The notes below the pieces were generated by a model. That model saw nothing but the letters and a program-made list of their open reading frames with translations. It made no database searches and was not told the origin of the DNA. Below are positions 8,571 through 19,076 of a DNA stretch of 64,000 nt, piece after piece. Each line of letters begins with the position of its first letter. Within the stretch, counting starts at the first letter, position 1. The position numbers and the translations under genes are program-made. Where the stretch lies: contig NZ_JONV01000010.1 of the NCBI RefSeq assembly GCF_000712035.1, positions 1 through 64,000 on the forward strand. Reading direction: 5' to 3'. Origin of the DNA: Salinicoccus luteus DSM 17002 (GTDB taxonomy: Bacteria; Bacillota; Bacilli; Staphylococcales; Salinicoccaceae).

Positions 8571-10252
8571 ATGAAGAAAACGAATATCGCAATTGTTGTC
8601 ATTATTACTGTCTTTGCGGCTTCGGTGGGACTCATAACTTTGTGGAATGGCAATGGTAACCCGGAGACAGAAGAAGCATAGGAAGGACCCAATACAGCAG
8701 AAGGGGTGGACTACAACTATCCGCCGGAAAGGGCGGAAGAGCTGCTCCAGGAACAGGAGAGGCTGGAAGCGGATATTCTGGCGGAAAGTAGTGGTGGTAC
8801 ACTGGAGGATCCATATGTGAACCTGGACCCTTATGGCCGTAGCCCGCTATCTGCGCTGGTGGTCTTTGGTACGGAAGAGCGCGCCCAAGTTTCCTTCACC
8901 GTTCTGGGAAAGGACAGTGAAACGGATATTTCAAATACAATCGAAGGGTTCAGGACACATCACGAGCTTCCCATCGTGGGTCTGTATCCCAGCTATACGA
9001 ACACGGTGGAAATCATTGTGGAAACGGAATCCGGGGAAACCATGACCAATACTGTGACGATAGTGACAGGGCGCCTGCCCTCTGGCATGCCCGCAGTAGA
9101 GATCAAAGAAGCCAAGCCTGAAAAGATGCAGCTCGCTGAAAATGAATTGACTTTCTATGTGCCGAGTACAAGGCATGCATTCGCATTTGATATCAATGGG
9201 GACTACGGTGGTATGGAGCGGGCTTCAACAGTCATATCCTGCAGGAGTTGGATAACGGGAACCTGCTTTATTTGAGCAAAGATGACAATAGTGGAAGTAC
9301 GTATAACCGTCTGTATGAAATAGACTATATCGGCAAGTTGTATAACGCTTTCGATATCAGTGAAGAAGCGGCCGAGCAGGAGGCTGAGGACTTGGAATCG
9401 ACTCTGATCCATCATGACGTAGCAGAACTGCCGACGGGAAACCTCCTGATGACCGTTAACGATGGGGGTGGCGAATACATGGAAGACATGATGGTAGAGG
9501 TGGACAGAAAGACGGGGAAAGTGCTGAAAGTCATTGATCTGAAGGATCTGTTTCCAAGGGAAGTATATGAAGAATACGAAGTCAGGGATGACTTTGGTCT
9601 GCGGGACTGGTTCCATCAGAACTCTGTCGTATATGATGAAAGCGATGACAGCATCATCATTTCCGGGAGGCATCAGGATACCGTTATGAAGATTGATTAT
9701 GAGACGGAAGAAATCATCTGGATCTTGGCCCACCCCGAAGGATGGAGCGAAGAAATGGCGGAGCATCTTATAGAAGGGGAGAATGATGATTTCAAATATC
9801 CCGCAGCCCAGCATGATGCCACAATACTGCCCGACTTTGACAACAATCCGGCAACGATAGATGTATTGTTGTTTGATAATAATACTGTGGTCACCCGGGG
9901 GGATGAAGAGTCGGCTGGAGAATACAGTGCCGCAACCCATTACAGGGTCAATGAGGAGACATTGGAGGCGGAAATAGTCTGGACCTATGGGGAGGAGCTC
10001 GGGGCAGATTATTTCACAAGGATCATAAGCAGTGCGAGATATCTGGAGAACAGTGGCAACATACTGATTGACTTCGGTCATGCCGAGGATGGGGAAAGAA
10101 GTTCATTTGTGGAAGTGACCCATGATGCCCAGTCGGAAAGGGTATTCGAAGCCGAAATGACAAGGTTCCGGACAGGAGCGTGGGCCTACCGGGCTGTTAG
10201 ATATCAATTATACAATGATTTGTGGGAAGAAAGGTTCGCTCTTGAGAAGTAG
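8571..10252 (+). pseudogene. Arylsulfate sulfotransferase-like gene, broken twice
   Basis: Resembles exported AssT-type sulfotransferases (Arylsulfotran_N plus Arylsulfotrans propeller), which move sulfate between phenolic compounds outside the membrane. ATG 8571 begins a hydrophobic signal anchor, but an in-frame TAG at 8679 stops it after 36 residues; the same frame continues without other stops to about 9206. Near 9203-9206 the frame shifts: restoring one lost base yields a GDVRWYGAGFNSH run that joins the next frame, which stays open to 10252. Catalytic-type motifs survive downstream (DWFHQNS, SGRHQDT, AQHDAT). With both lesions repaired the product would be about 560 residues. Two independent lesions argue for a recently lost gene, although sequencing error in a single assembly cannot be excluded. 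It stands alone between glmS and the SurA-like gene. Confidence 0.8.
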
Positions 10253-10397
10253 AAGCGCATGCCCTTATCGTTGTCCCCAGTCAATTTATAGTCACATTTT
10301 AAGATGGATCTGATAGGTTTTACACCTTATAAATTTACATTTGATAGGGATGTGGTAAAATAACGGACAATATGTATTAGAAGGAGAAATGACATTA

Positions 10398-11210
10398 ATG
10401 AAGAAATTATTATTCAGTTTATCTCTCGGCACATCCATAGCTGTTCTGGCAGCATGTGGTGGCGGAGATGAGTCTGCAGAAAATACAAATGAAGAACCGG
10501 AAACACAGGAGGAAGCAGCATCAGGAAATAACGACGAGACGGCCTCAGAAAGCAATGGAGAGGCGACTGGAGAAGGGGAAAGTGCAGGACACCCTGAAAT
10601 GCCGGAGCCGGATCTGGAAGATGTACCGGATGTTGTTGCTGAAGTGAATGGTGAGGAGATAAGTAAGGAAGATTTCGAACAGTTCTATACTGTACAGTTC
10701 CAGCAGGTAGCAATGCAGCAGCAGATGGCCGGAGAGGAAGTCGATCAGGATCAGCTGAAAGAGCAGGTTGTTGAAGGTATGGTTGGTCAGGAGCTGCTCA
10801 TGCAGGAAGCGGAAAACAGTGATGTCAGTGTGCCTGAAGAGGAAGTCAATGAAACGCTGGACCAGTTGGTTGAACAGAATGGTCTTGAATCCCAGGATGA
10901 GTTCTTTACGGCACTGGGGGAGCAGGGCATGTCCGAAGAGGAAGTGCGCTCCCAGCTAGAGACGGAATTGAAGGCCAACAAGTTGATTGCTGAAGAGGCT
11001 GGAGATATAGAACCGACCGAAGAAGAACTCCAGACGATGTATGATGAGATGACAAGCATGCAGGAAGAAGCGGGCGAAGGGGAAGTACCTTCCTTTGAAG
11101 AAGTGAAACCGCAGCTTGAAGATCAGGTGAAGATGACGAAAGAAGGAGAAGCAGCGCAAGGTCTTATTGAAGAACTGCGTGAAGATGCTGATGTAACCAT
11201 CCACCTGTAA
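10398..11210 (+). CDS. SurA N-domain lipoprotein (foldase-like, no PPIase domain)
   Basis: Membrane-attached extracytoplasmic protein of 270 residues. Signal peptide with lipobox LAAC (Cys about residue 19), then a long acidic, disordered linker rich in Glu, Asn, Ala to about residue 75, then a helical SurA_N-type chaperone region (VVAEVNGEEISKEDFEQFY onward) with Gln/Glu-rich helices. PrsA-type foldases insert a parvulin domain in this arrangement; I see no such domain, so it should act as a holdase or structural chaperone rather than a prolyl isomerase (inference). ATG 10398 is chosen because AAGGAG is 11 bases ahead; ATG 10389 is too close. Monocistronic, ending at a strong terminator. Confidence 0.75.
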   Translation: MKKLLFSLSLGTSIAVLAACGGGDESAENTNEEPETQEEAASGNNDETASESNGEATGEGESAGHPEMPEPDLEDVPDVVAEVNGEEISKEDFEQFYTVQFQQVAMQQQMAGEEVDQDQLKEQVVEGMVGQELLMQEAENSDVSVPEEEVNETLDQLVEQNGLESQDEFFTALGEQGMSEEEVRSQLETELKANKLIAEEAGDIEPTEEELQTMYDEMTSMQEEAGEGEVPSFEEVKPQLEDQVKMTKEGEAAQGLIEELREDADVTIHL

Positions 11211-11224
11211 TTATAAGAGTGAAT

Positions 11225-11269
11225 AAAGGACCCCCTCCAGTATCTTTTTATCTGGAGGGGGTCCTTTGC
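11225..11269. terminator. Strong bidirectional terminator
   Basis: Sixteen-base arms AAAGGACCCCCTCCAG and complement, flanked by A/T runs, between the convergent lipoprotein and M24 genes. Confidence 0.92.
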
Positions 11270-12441
11270 TATTCGACTGCCTTTTCGAAAATTTTGCGGT
11301 CGAACGATGCGAAGGTCTCTGCGCCGTTCTCGGTAATATGCACGGACTCTGTAATGGAGACGCCGAAGTTGTCGAACCAAAGGCCCGGCATCAGGTGGAA
11401 GGTCATGTCCGGCTGAAGCATGGTATGGTCCCCTGGCCTGAAGCTGATGGTATGCTCTCCCCAATCAGGTGGATAGCTGAGACCGATGGAGTAGCCGATG
11501 CGGGCATTCTTAACATAACCATGCTTGCCGATGGTGCGGGTCCACACCTCATTCACCTCCTCGGCTGTAGTCCCGGGAGTCATATGGTAGAGTGTTTCAT
11601 TGATGCCTTCATTGATTACGTCTGCCACCTCCTGGACATGACCAGGTGCTTTGCCAAGGATCATGGTGCGGGCCATAGGAGTGTGGTACCGCTTATAGCA
11701 TCCGGCGATTTCGAGCGTCAATATATCGCCTTCATCATATCTTCTGTCGGACCATGTAATGTGTGGGCTGGCTGTCAGTTTTCCGGAAGGAATCATGGGT
11801 ACCATCGATGTATAATCTCCTCCAAAATCGTCACTTCCGTAGATTTGGGCGTGTGTAATGGCGGCGGCAACTTCATTCTCCCTGACACCGATATTGACAG
11901 TATCATATGCCGCCTGCATGGCTTTTTCTACGATTTGGGCAGCGTTGCGCATATAGCTGATTTCCGTATCGCTCTTGATGACCCTGACCCAGCTTACAAG
12001 GTTTCCCGTATCTTTCAGCTCAGCGTTGGGCAGGCCGATCTGAAGCCGTTCATGGCACATTGCCGTATAGTAGAATGAATCCATTTCGACACCGATCTTT
12101 TTGTCGTCCTGACCACATTCGACCAATACTTCAGCGACATAGTCCATGGGATGCCTGATGGTCGACTGTACATATTCATCCGGATAGAAGCGGATGCTCG
12201 ATTCCTTCATCCAGGTTGTCATTTCCGCACCGCTGGCATCCATCTGCCTCCCGATCCATATGGGTTCGTCCATATCGATGAATATGAGGACGACCTGATT
12301 TACATAGAAGCTCCATGCATCGTACCCCGTCAGGTAGTACATGTTTGAGGGGTTGGAAATAATCAGCCCCTCGACCCCGTACTGCAGCATCTTTTGCTTA
12401 GTATTGTTCATTCTGATATCATATTCCTCTTTGGAGAACAT
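11269..12441 (-). CDS. M24 (creatinase-fold) hydrolase, ectoine hydrolase DoeA-like
   Basis: Cytosolic pita-bread-fold protein of 390 residues: creatinase N-domain to about 160, catalytic M24 domain after. Stretches such as LTGYDAWSFYVNQ, PIWIGRQMDASGAEM and YPPDWGEHTISFRPGD resemble my recollection of DoeA/EutD ectoine hydrolases, which open the ectoine ring during its use as carbon and nitrogen source. The metal-ligand positions of true aminopeptidases look changed: an Asp is replaced in TLEIAG and the second lies in YHTPMAR, as in metal-free creatinase-like members. It is the second gene of an operon with a PLP enzyme 52 bases upstream and a cre site ahead of that. No doeB-type deacetylase is adjacent, so the substrate may differ; proline dipeptidase is the less likely alternative. 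Confidence 0.65.
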   Translation of the reverse strand: MFSKEEYDIRMNNTKQKMLQYGVEGLIISNPSNMYYLTGYDAWSFYVNQVVLIFIDMDEPIWIGRQMDASGAEMTTWMKESSIRFYPDEYVQSTIRHPMDYVAEVLVECGQDDKKIGVEMDSFYYTAMCHERLQIGLPNAELKDTGNLVSWVRVIKSDTEISYMRNAAQIVEKAMQAAYDTVNIGVRENEVAAAITHAQIYGSDDFGGDYTSMVPMIPSGKLTASPHITWSDRRYDEGDILTLEIAGCYKRYHTPMARTMILGKAPGHVQEVADVINEGINETLYHMTPGTTAEEVNEVWTRTIGKHGYVKNARIGYSIGLSYPPDWGEHTISFRPGDHTMLQPDMTFHLMPGLWFDNFGVSITESVHITENGAETFASFDRKIFEKAVE

Positions 12442-12493
12442 GGGCCTCTCCCCTTTATCTGTGGATTGTTGCTCAAAAGCCGGGTGTTATGGA

Positions 12494-13693
12494 TTATGAT
12501 GGGGTATTGTGGACATTGAGTGCCTGTAGTGCATTTTCAAGGTCCTGCTTCAGGTCGTCGAATGACTCTATGCCCGCAGAATACCGGATGAGTCCCTCAG
12601 CGATGCCGAGTTCCGCCCGTTCTTCCGGAGTGGATTCCACATGACTCGTCGTCCGCGCCGGTCCAACTGTCGTTTCGACGGCACCAAGGTTGGCTGCCCT
12701 GTTGGCAAATTCAAGCCGCGGCAATACTTCTTTGACGGCATCCATGCCGCCATGCAGGGAGAAGCTGAACATGCTGCCGTACCCTTTCATCTGTTTTTTT
12801 GCGATTTCATGGTTTGGATGGTCCTCAAGTCCCGGGTAGAATACTTCCGCTACAGCAGGGTGATCGGACAGATACTCGGCGAGCCTGCCTGCATTCTCCG
12901 TCTGCTTCCAGACCCTCAGATCCAATGTCTTCATACCTCTGATCATCAGATAGGCGGCATTGGGATCCATGGTGGCTCCATTGATTTCACGATAGTGGAA
13001 GACCTGCTCCACAAGATCTTTTCTTCCGCATAGTACCCCGCCAAGTGCATCCGCATGTCCGCCCAGAAACTTCGTGGCACTGTGGATGACAAGGTCGGCT
13101 CCGAGTGACAGAGGGTTCTGCAGAATTGGAGTGGCAAATGTATTGTCCACGACAAGCAGGGCATCCTGTTCTCTGGCAAGTTCTGCAATCCTTTCGATAT
13201 CAGTAATTTTTACGGTCGGGTTGGTCGGCGTCTCAAGATGGATCAGCCGGCAGCCTTTTCCGATTTCAGTTTCCATTGCCTCGTGATTGCCGGTCTCACA
13301 CAGTTCAATTTCAATATCGAGTTTCGGCAGGAATTCTGTAAATATCTTGTTGGTTCCGCCATACGTGTCCTTGATGCTGACAACACGGTCCCCGGGTCGC
13401 AGGAATGTGTGGAGGGTGTTGCTGATGGCCGCCATACCGGTGGAAAAGCTGGTTGCCGCTTCAGCGCCCTCCATCTGTTTGATCTTATCTTCGAATGAAG
13501 CGACGGTCGGGTTCGTATTTCTTCCGTAGATGTGTCCCTCTTCTTCACCAATCGCCACCTGATACCAGTGATCGAGGTCATCATAGTTATAGGCGACGCT
13601 GTTGACAACCGGCACCTGGCTGGCTCCGTGCACCCTGTACGCCTTCTCTCCCGCCCAAACAGCTTCTGTTGCATGATCTACATTTCTCTTCAT
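12494..13693 (-). CDS. PLP-dependent cystathionine gamma-synthase/lyase family enzyme
   Basis: Fold-type I PLP enzyme of 399 residues in the Cys/Met metabolism family (gamma-synthase, gamma-lyase, methionine gamma-lyase, O-acetylhomoserine sulfhydrylase). The PLP lysine is in HSATKFLGGH, about residue 208; the phosphate-binding and Tyr-bearing IYGRNTNPT segment is near the N-terminus, and ETPTNPT precedes the cofactor Asp (VVDNTFATP). The exact reaction cannot be fixed from motifs. Pairing with an M24 hydrolase rather than with methionine genes, plus a cre site 23 bases ahead of the start and no SAM riboswitch or T-box, points to catabolism more than methionine synthesis (inference). AAAGGGGTG precedes ATG 13693. 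Confidence 0.7.
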   Translation of the reverse strand: MKRNVDHATEAVWAGEKAYRVHGASQVPVVNSVAYNYDDLDHWYQVAIGEEEGHIYGRNTNPTVASFEDKIKQMEGAEAATSFSTGMAAISNTLHTFLRPGDRVVSIKDTYGGTNKIFTEFLPKLDIEIELCETGNHEAMETEIGKGCRLIHLETPTNPTVKITDIERIAELAREQDALLVVDNTFATPILQNPLSLGADLVIHSATKFLGGHADALGGVLCGRKDLVEQVFHYREINGATMDPNAAYLMIRGMKTLDLRVWKQTENAGRLAEYLSDHPAVAEVFYPGLEDHPNHEIAKKQMKGYGSMFSFSLHGGMDAVKEVLPRLEFANRAANLGAVETTVGPARTTSHVESTPEERAELGIAEGLIRYSAGIESFDDLKQDLENALQALNVHNTPS

Positions 13694-13715
13694 TTCAACA
13701 CACCCCTTTAATATA

Positions 13716-13731
13716 ATGGAAACGCTTACAT
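13716..13731 (-). promoter_or_regulatory. cre site (CcpA operator)
   Basis: ATGGAAACGCTTACAT matches all 16 positions of the Gram-positive cre consensus WTGNNARCGNWWWCAW. It lies 23-38 bases upstream of the PLP enzyme start, where bound CcpA would block transcription when good sugars are present. Confidence 0.8.
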
Positions 13732-13826
13732 AAATATACGTTTAGTGTACTATAACATTAAAAGGGTATATTTATAAATAGAAATGAACTATTTAATGAA
13801 GGAAAATTAAAATAGGGGGAATGGTG

Positions 13827-14195
13827 ATGACGGTTTTCGATGAATTCCTCAATGGAATCGAAAATAGGGAGCACAGGGAGAAAGTGGCACATGTCCTTTC
13901 ATGGGTGCATGACAAATACCCGCATATGGAAAGGGTGGTGAAGTGGAACCAGCCGATGTTGACCGACCACGGTACTTACATCATCGGTTTCAGTGTGGCG
14001 AAGAAGCATATGTCGGTTGCTCCCGAGAATAAGGCAATCACAGAATTCAGCAGTGCGCTGGAAGAAGCGGGCTATGGTTATACCAATCAAATTTTCCACA
14101 TGCCTTGGGACAGGGAGGTCGACTATGATCTCCTGAAGAAGGTCATCGATTTTAATATTGAAGATAAAGCGGGGCTCGATACATTTTGGCGATGA
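13827..14195 (+). CDS. DUF1801 iron-chaperone family protein (YdhG/Fra-like)
   Basis: Small cytosolic protein of 122 residues with a frataxin-like DUF1801 domain. Recognisable blocks are VVKWNQPMLTDHGTYIIGFS and the KKHMSVAP stretch, followed by an acidic C-terminus. Bacillus relatives (YdhG/Fra) have been linked to iron delivery for Fe-S clusters and haem; that role is transferred by family only. The start is ATG 13827: AGGGGG lies seven bases ahead, while ATG 13821 is too close. It is divergent from the PLP enzyme gene. A 9-bp inverted repeat (13731-13739 and 13766-13774) lies between them. No Fur box is evident. Confidence 0.75.
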   Translation: MTVFDEFLNGIENREHREKVAHVLSWVHDKYPHMERVVKWNQPMLTDHGTYIIGFSVAKKHMSVAPENKAITEFSSALEEAGYGYTNQIFHMPWDREVDYDLLKKVIDFNIEDKAGLDTFWR

Positions 14196-14209
14196 TTTAA
14201 ACATAGTAC

Positions 14210-14238
14210 GGGGACTGGCCATCAGTCCCTGTTTTTTT
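14210..14238 (+). terminator. Terminator after the DUF1801 gene
   Basis: GGGACTG/CAGTCCC hairpin with a five-base loop and seven T. Confidence 0.85.
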
Positions 14239-14260
14239 ATGGAAAAATCAAGTCAGATAC

Positions 14261-14289
14261 TTGAAAGTCAAAGAAGGTCAATGTATAAT
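14261..14289 (+). promoter_or_regulatory. clpE promoter P1
   Basis: TTGAAA (14261-14266), 17-bp spacer, TATAAT (14284-14289). The CtsR box 14266-14282 fills its spacer. Confidence 0.8.
14266..14282 (+). promoter_or_regulatory. CtsR box 1
   Basis: AGTCAAAGAAGGTCAAT fits the CtsR heptad direct repeat (RGTCAAA-N3-RGTCAAA) with only the last base off; it lies between the -35 and -10 of P1. Confidence 0.85.
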
Positions 14290-14297
14290 AAAGTTAA

Positions 14298-14314
14298 GGT
14301 CAAAGATAGTCAAT
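14298..14314 (+). promoter_or_regulatory. CtsR box 2
   Basis: GGTCAAAGATAGTCAAT matches the CtsR repeat with one mismatch, placed just after the P1 start point. Confidence 0.85.
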
Positions 14315-14364
14315 AAGAGTGGATTTGAAGATACTGACCTTAATCATCTTAGTGAGCAACATTA

Positions 14365-14393
14365 TTGAATCAGTGTTTCAAAGGTTTTATAAT
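14365..14393 (+). promoter_or_regulatory. clpE promoter P2
   Basis: TTGAAT (14365-14370), 17-bp spacer, TATAAT (14388-14393), followed by CtsR box 3 at the expected start point. Confidence 0.75.
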
Positions 14394-14401
14394 TAATTTA
14401 T

Positions 14402-14418
14402 AGTCAAATAAAGTCAAA
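14402..14418 (+). promoter_or_regulatory. CtsR box 3
   Basis: AGTCAAATAAAGTCAAA is a perfect CtsR direct repeat at the P2 start site. Confidence 0.9.
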
Positions 14419-14460
14419 CTAGAAGGTAAGTTTATATATAAGTTGAAGGAGGAACTATTC

Positions 14461-16596
<2,136 letters not shown>

Positions 16597-16615
16597 TTCA
16601 TCAATTGTATATAAG

Positions 16616-16654
16616 GAAAGGCTGCCGCCCCTCCCATGGGACGGCGGCCTTTTC
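16616..16654 (+). terminator. Terminator after clpE
   Basis: GC-rich imperfect hairpin (AAGGCTGCCG and CGGCGGCCTT) followed by TTTTC. Confidence 0.75.
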
Positions 16655-16726
16655 TATTATCTGGTGTTGTTTCGCATCTGCAGCAGGAGGGAAGAGTGTT
16701 GCAACAATACTCTAGGAGGAGATACT

Positions 16727-18178
16727 GTGAAGGAGCATCAGTTATATATAAATGGTGAATACACTGCGTCCACCGGAGATGAGTGGCTGGACATCATCAA
16801 TCCGGCAACGGAGGCAGTGATATCGAGGACACCAAAAGGCACATCAGAAGATGTGGACAAGGCAGTGGGAGCGGCTTCGCGGGCTCAGGCTGCATGGGAG
16901 CAGATGCCGAACATTGAACGGGGCAAAATTGTACGCAAAATGGGTGAGAAGATTGCAGAAAGAAGGGAGACATTCATCGACCTGCTTCAGGAAGAGCAGG
17001 GGAAGGATTATGAACTGGCAAGCGGTGAAGTGGATCTGGCAATAGACTATTTCGAGTATATGTCCGAATGGGCAAGAAGAATTGAAGGGGACATTGTACC
17101 GAGTGACCGTTCAAATGAAAACATCCTTGTCTACAAAAAACCGATCGGGGTGGTGGCCGGCATCATTCCGTGGAACTTCCCAGTCTTCATCCTGGCACGG
17201 AAAGTGGCCACTGCACTGATGACGGGTTGTACCGTTGTAATAAAGCCGAGCCAGCATACGCCGAACACGACGATGGAATTCACCAGAATCGTAGATGAGA
17301 TGCCGGAGGTGCCTGCAGGCATATACAATGTCGTAACAGGTGCAGGCTCTGAAATCGGCAATGCCCTGGCTTCACACAAGGATGTGCACATGGTGACGAT
17401 GACGGGCAGCATCACCGCAGGTACAAAAGTGATGGAGGCAGCGGCTCAGAACATTACAAAAGCGAATCTGGAGCTCGGAGGGAAGGCACCTGCCATAGTT
17501 ACTGAAAATGCCGACCTTGACCTTGCGGCAGAAGAAATCACGACTTCGAGGCTTGCCAACAATGGCCAGGCTTGTACAAATGCTGAGCGTGTCTATGTAC
17601 ATGAGAATGTGGCCGAAGAACTGACCCGTAAACTCAAGGAGAAGTTTGAAGCGAAGACATTTGGTGATCCACGCAAGGACAAGGAAGCGGATCTTGGGCC
17701 GCTCGTCAACCAGGACCGTCTTGAGACAGTGGACGAAATGGTACAGAATGCTGTCTCAGCAGGGGCTGAAGTGGTTACAGGCGGCGAGGCCGCGGATGTT
17801 GACGCAGGATTCTTCTATAATCCGACGATCCTGACGGGTGTTACCCATGAATCTGATATCATGACAGACGAAATATTCGGGCCGGTGTTGCCCATATCTA
17901 CTTTCAGCACATTGGATGAAGCCATTGAAAAAGCCAACGATACAGTATATGGGCTATCCTCATCCGTCTACACGGAAGATCTGAACGAAGCGATGCGGGT
18001 TGTCAATGAGATGAAGTTCGGAGAAACCTACGTCAACCGTGAAAATTTCGAAGCTGTCCAGGGCTATCATGCCGGCATGCGCCAGTCGGGCCTTGGGGGT
18101 ACAGACGGCAAGTATGGCGTAGAGGATTTCCTTGTGACACAGGTCGTCTATATGCAATATAGAGAAAACAAAAAATAA
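16727..18178 (+). CDS. aldA: NAD-dependent aldehyde dehydrogenase, AldA type
   Basis: Cytosolic tetrameric dehydrogenase of 483 residues, oxidising small aldehydes such as lactaldehyde or glycolaldehyde to acids. It reads collinearly with Escherichia coli AldA: EGDIVPSDRSNENILVYKK, the glutamate in LELGGKAPAIV, the catalytic cysteine in NNGQACTNAER, and a C-terminal stretch GETYVNRENFEA near-identical to AldA. The start is GTG 16727, six bases after AGGAGGA (16714-16720); upstream in-frame codons lack a ribosome site. It is a single-gene transcript between two terminators. Substrate is inferred from homology only. Confidence 0.85.
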   Translation: MKEHQLYINGEYTASTGDEWLDIINPATEAVISRTPKGTSEDVDKAVGAASRAQAAWEQMPNIERGKIVRKMGEKIAERRETFIDLLQEEQGKDYELASGEVDLAIDYFEYMSEWARRIEGDIVPSDRSNENILVYKKPIGVVAGIIPWNFPVFILARKVATALMTGCTVVIKPSQHTPNTTMEFTRIVDEMPEVPAGIYNVVTGAGSEIGNALASHKDVHMVTMTGSITAGTKVMEAAAQNITKANLELGGKAPAIVTENADLDLAAEEITTSRLANNGQACTNAERVYVHENVAEELTRKLKEKFEAKTFGDPRKDKEADLGPLVNQDRLETVDEMVQNAVSAGAEVVTGGEAADVDAGFFYNPTILTGVTHESDIMTDEIFGPVLPISTFSTLDEAIEKANDTVYGLSSSVYTEDLNEAMRVVNEMKFGETYVNRENFEAVQGYHAGMRQSGLGGTDGKYGVEDFLVTQVVYMQYRENKK

Positions 18179-18186
18179 AATATTAA

Positions 18187-18219
18187 GAATGGGGTGCAGT
18201 GAATTTCTGCACCCCTTTA
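18187..18219 (+). terminator. Terminator after aldA
   Basis: GGGGTGCAG/CTGCACCCC hairpin with seven-base loop and T run. Confidence 0.88.
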
Positions 18220-18379
18220 ATTTAAAATGAAAATATTATTCCCTCGGTTTTGGCATTTGGATGATTGTATCGATGCCGGATGGACAACTCATTGTTCGAA
18301 AAGTGTTATAATACACTAAAAGCCTTGTTTACATAAATGAGTGTGAAGCATGCGTTCCCAATAGAAGAGGAGGGGTGTC

Positions 18380-18979
18380 ATGAAAAATCAGGCAATGGTC
18401 AAGAAATTCGACAGGCAGTCAAAAACGTATGACAAGAGAAGGGGCAACGATCCTACAGATAAATACCGTGCACGCATCATCCCGGAAGCTGAAGGAAAGG
18501 TTTTGGAGGTAGGCATTGGTGCCGGAGGGAATTTCCCATACTACGAAGCGGATATTGAGCTGACAGGCATCGACTTCAGCTCCAAAATGATTAATGCGGC
18601 ACAGGAAGCTGCATCAGCCTATCCTTTTGAAGCGACCCTGTTCGAGGCGGATGTAGCGGAGTTGGAGTTTGATGAAAACAGTTTTGACACAATCGTCTCC
18701 ACGCTTTCATTCTGTGCCTATGAACACCCTGATGATGTACTCGACAGTTTCAGAAAGTGGTGCAGGCCGGAAGGGACGATATTGATGATGGAGCACGGCA
18801 AGAGTACGAACCGTCTGCTTGCAGGCGCGCTGAATATAGTGGACCCGGTTTCGATGAAGGTGCTCGGCTGTCATCAGAACAGGAATATATCAGAAATCGT
18901 AAGGCGTTCCGATTTGAAGATCATGAAGGAGGAGAGGCATCTGGCCGGCTGCCTGTATATGCTGTGGATAAAACCCTGA
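18380..18979 (+). CDS. Class I SAM-dependent methyltransferase
   Basis: Small cytosolic methyltransferase of 199 residues with a Methyltransf_11-type Rossmann fold. Motif I is VLEVGIGAGGNFPYY (about residues 41-55), the acidic SAM-binding turn is ELTGIDFS, and motif III follows DTIVSTLSFCAYEHPDD. GAGGAGGGG precedes ATG 18380. Substrate unknown; phospholipid or quinone-type methylation is possible for this group, but nothing in the context decides. The 157-base gap ahead of it (18223-18379) holds no other recognisable element. Confidence 0.75.
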   Translation: MKNQAMVKKFDRQSKTYDKRRGNDPTDKYRARIIPEAEGKVLEVGIGAGGNFPYYEADIELTGIDFSSKMINAAQEAASAYPFEATLFEADVAELEFDENSFDTIVSTLSFCAYEHPDDVLDSFRKWCRPEGTILMMEHGKSTNRLLAGALNIVDPVSMKVLGCHQNRNISEIVRRSDLKIMKEERHLAGCLYMLWIKP

Positions 18980-18989
18980 ATAATGGTAA

Positions 18990-19023
18990 AATCAGGGCAG
19001 GAGAACATCTTCTGCCCTGTTTG
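18990..19023 (+). terminator. Terminator after the methyltransferase
   Basis: CAGGGCAG/CTGCCCTG hairpin with an eleven-base loop and short T run. Confidence 0.65.
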
Positions 19024-19076
19024 AATGTATGATATTCAGGGAATGGAGCAAATAGCAGAAAGGGAAAGGAGTCCAT

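Noticed and set aside
8679-8681. Possible recoding (readthrough) of the TAG in the sulfotransferase gene
   Set aside because: A second lesion, the frameshift near 9203-9206, is unrelated to readthrough, so ordinary gene decay explains both better.
11266-12078. Long rightward frame across the M24 gene
   Set aside because: Antisense to a conserved hydrolase and begins inside a terminator.
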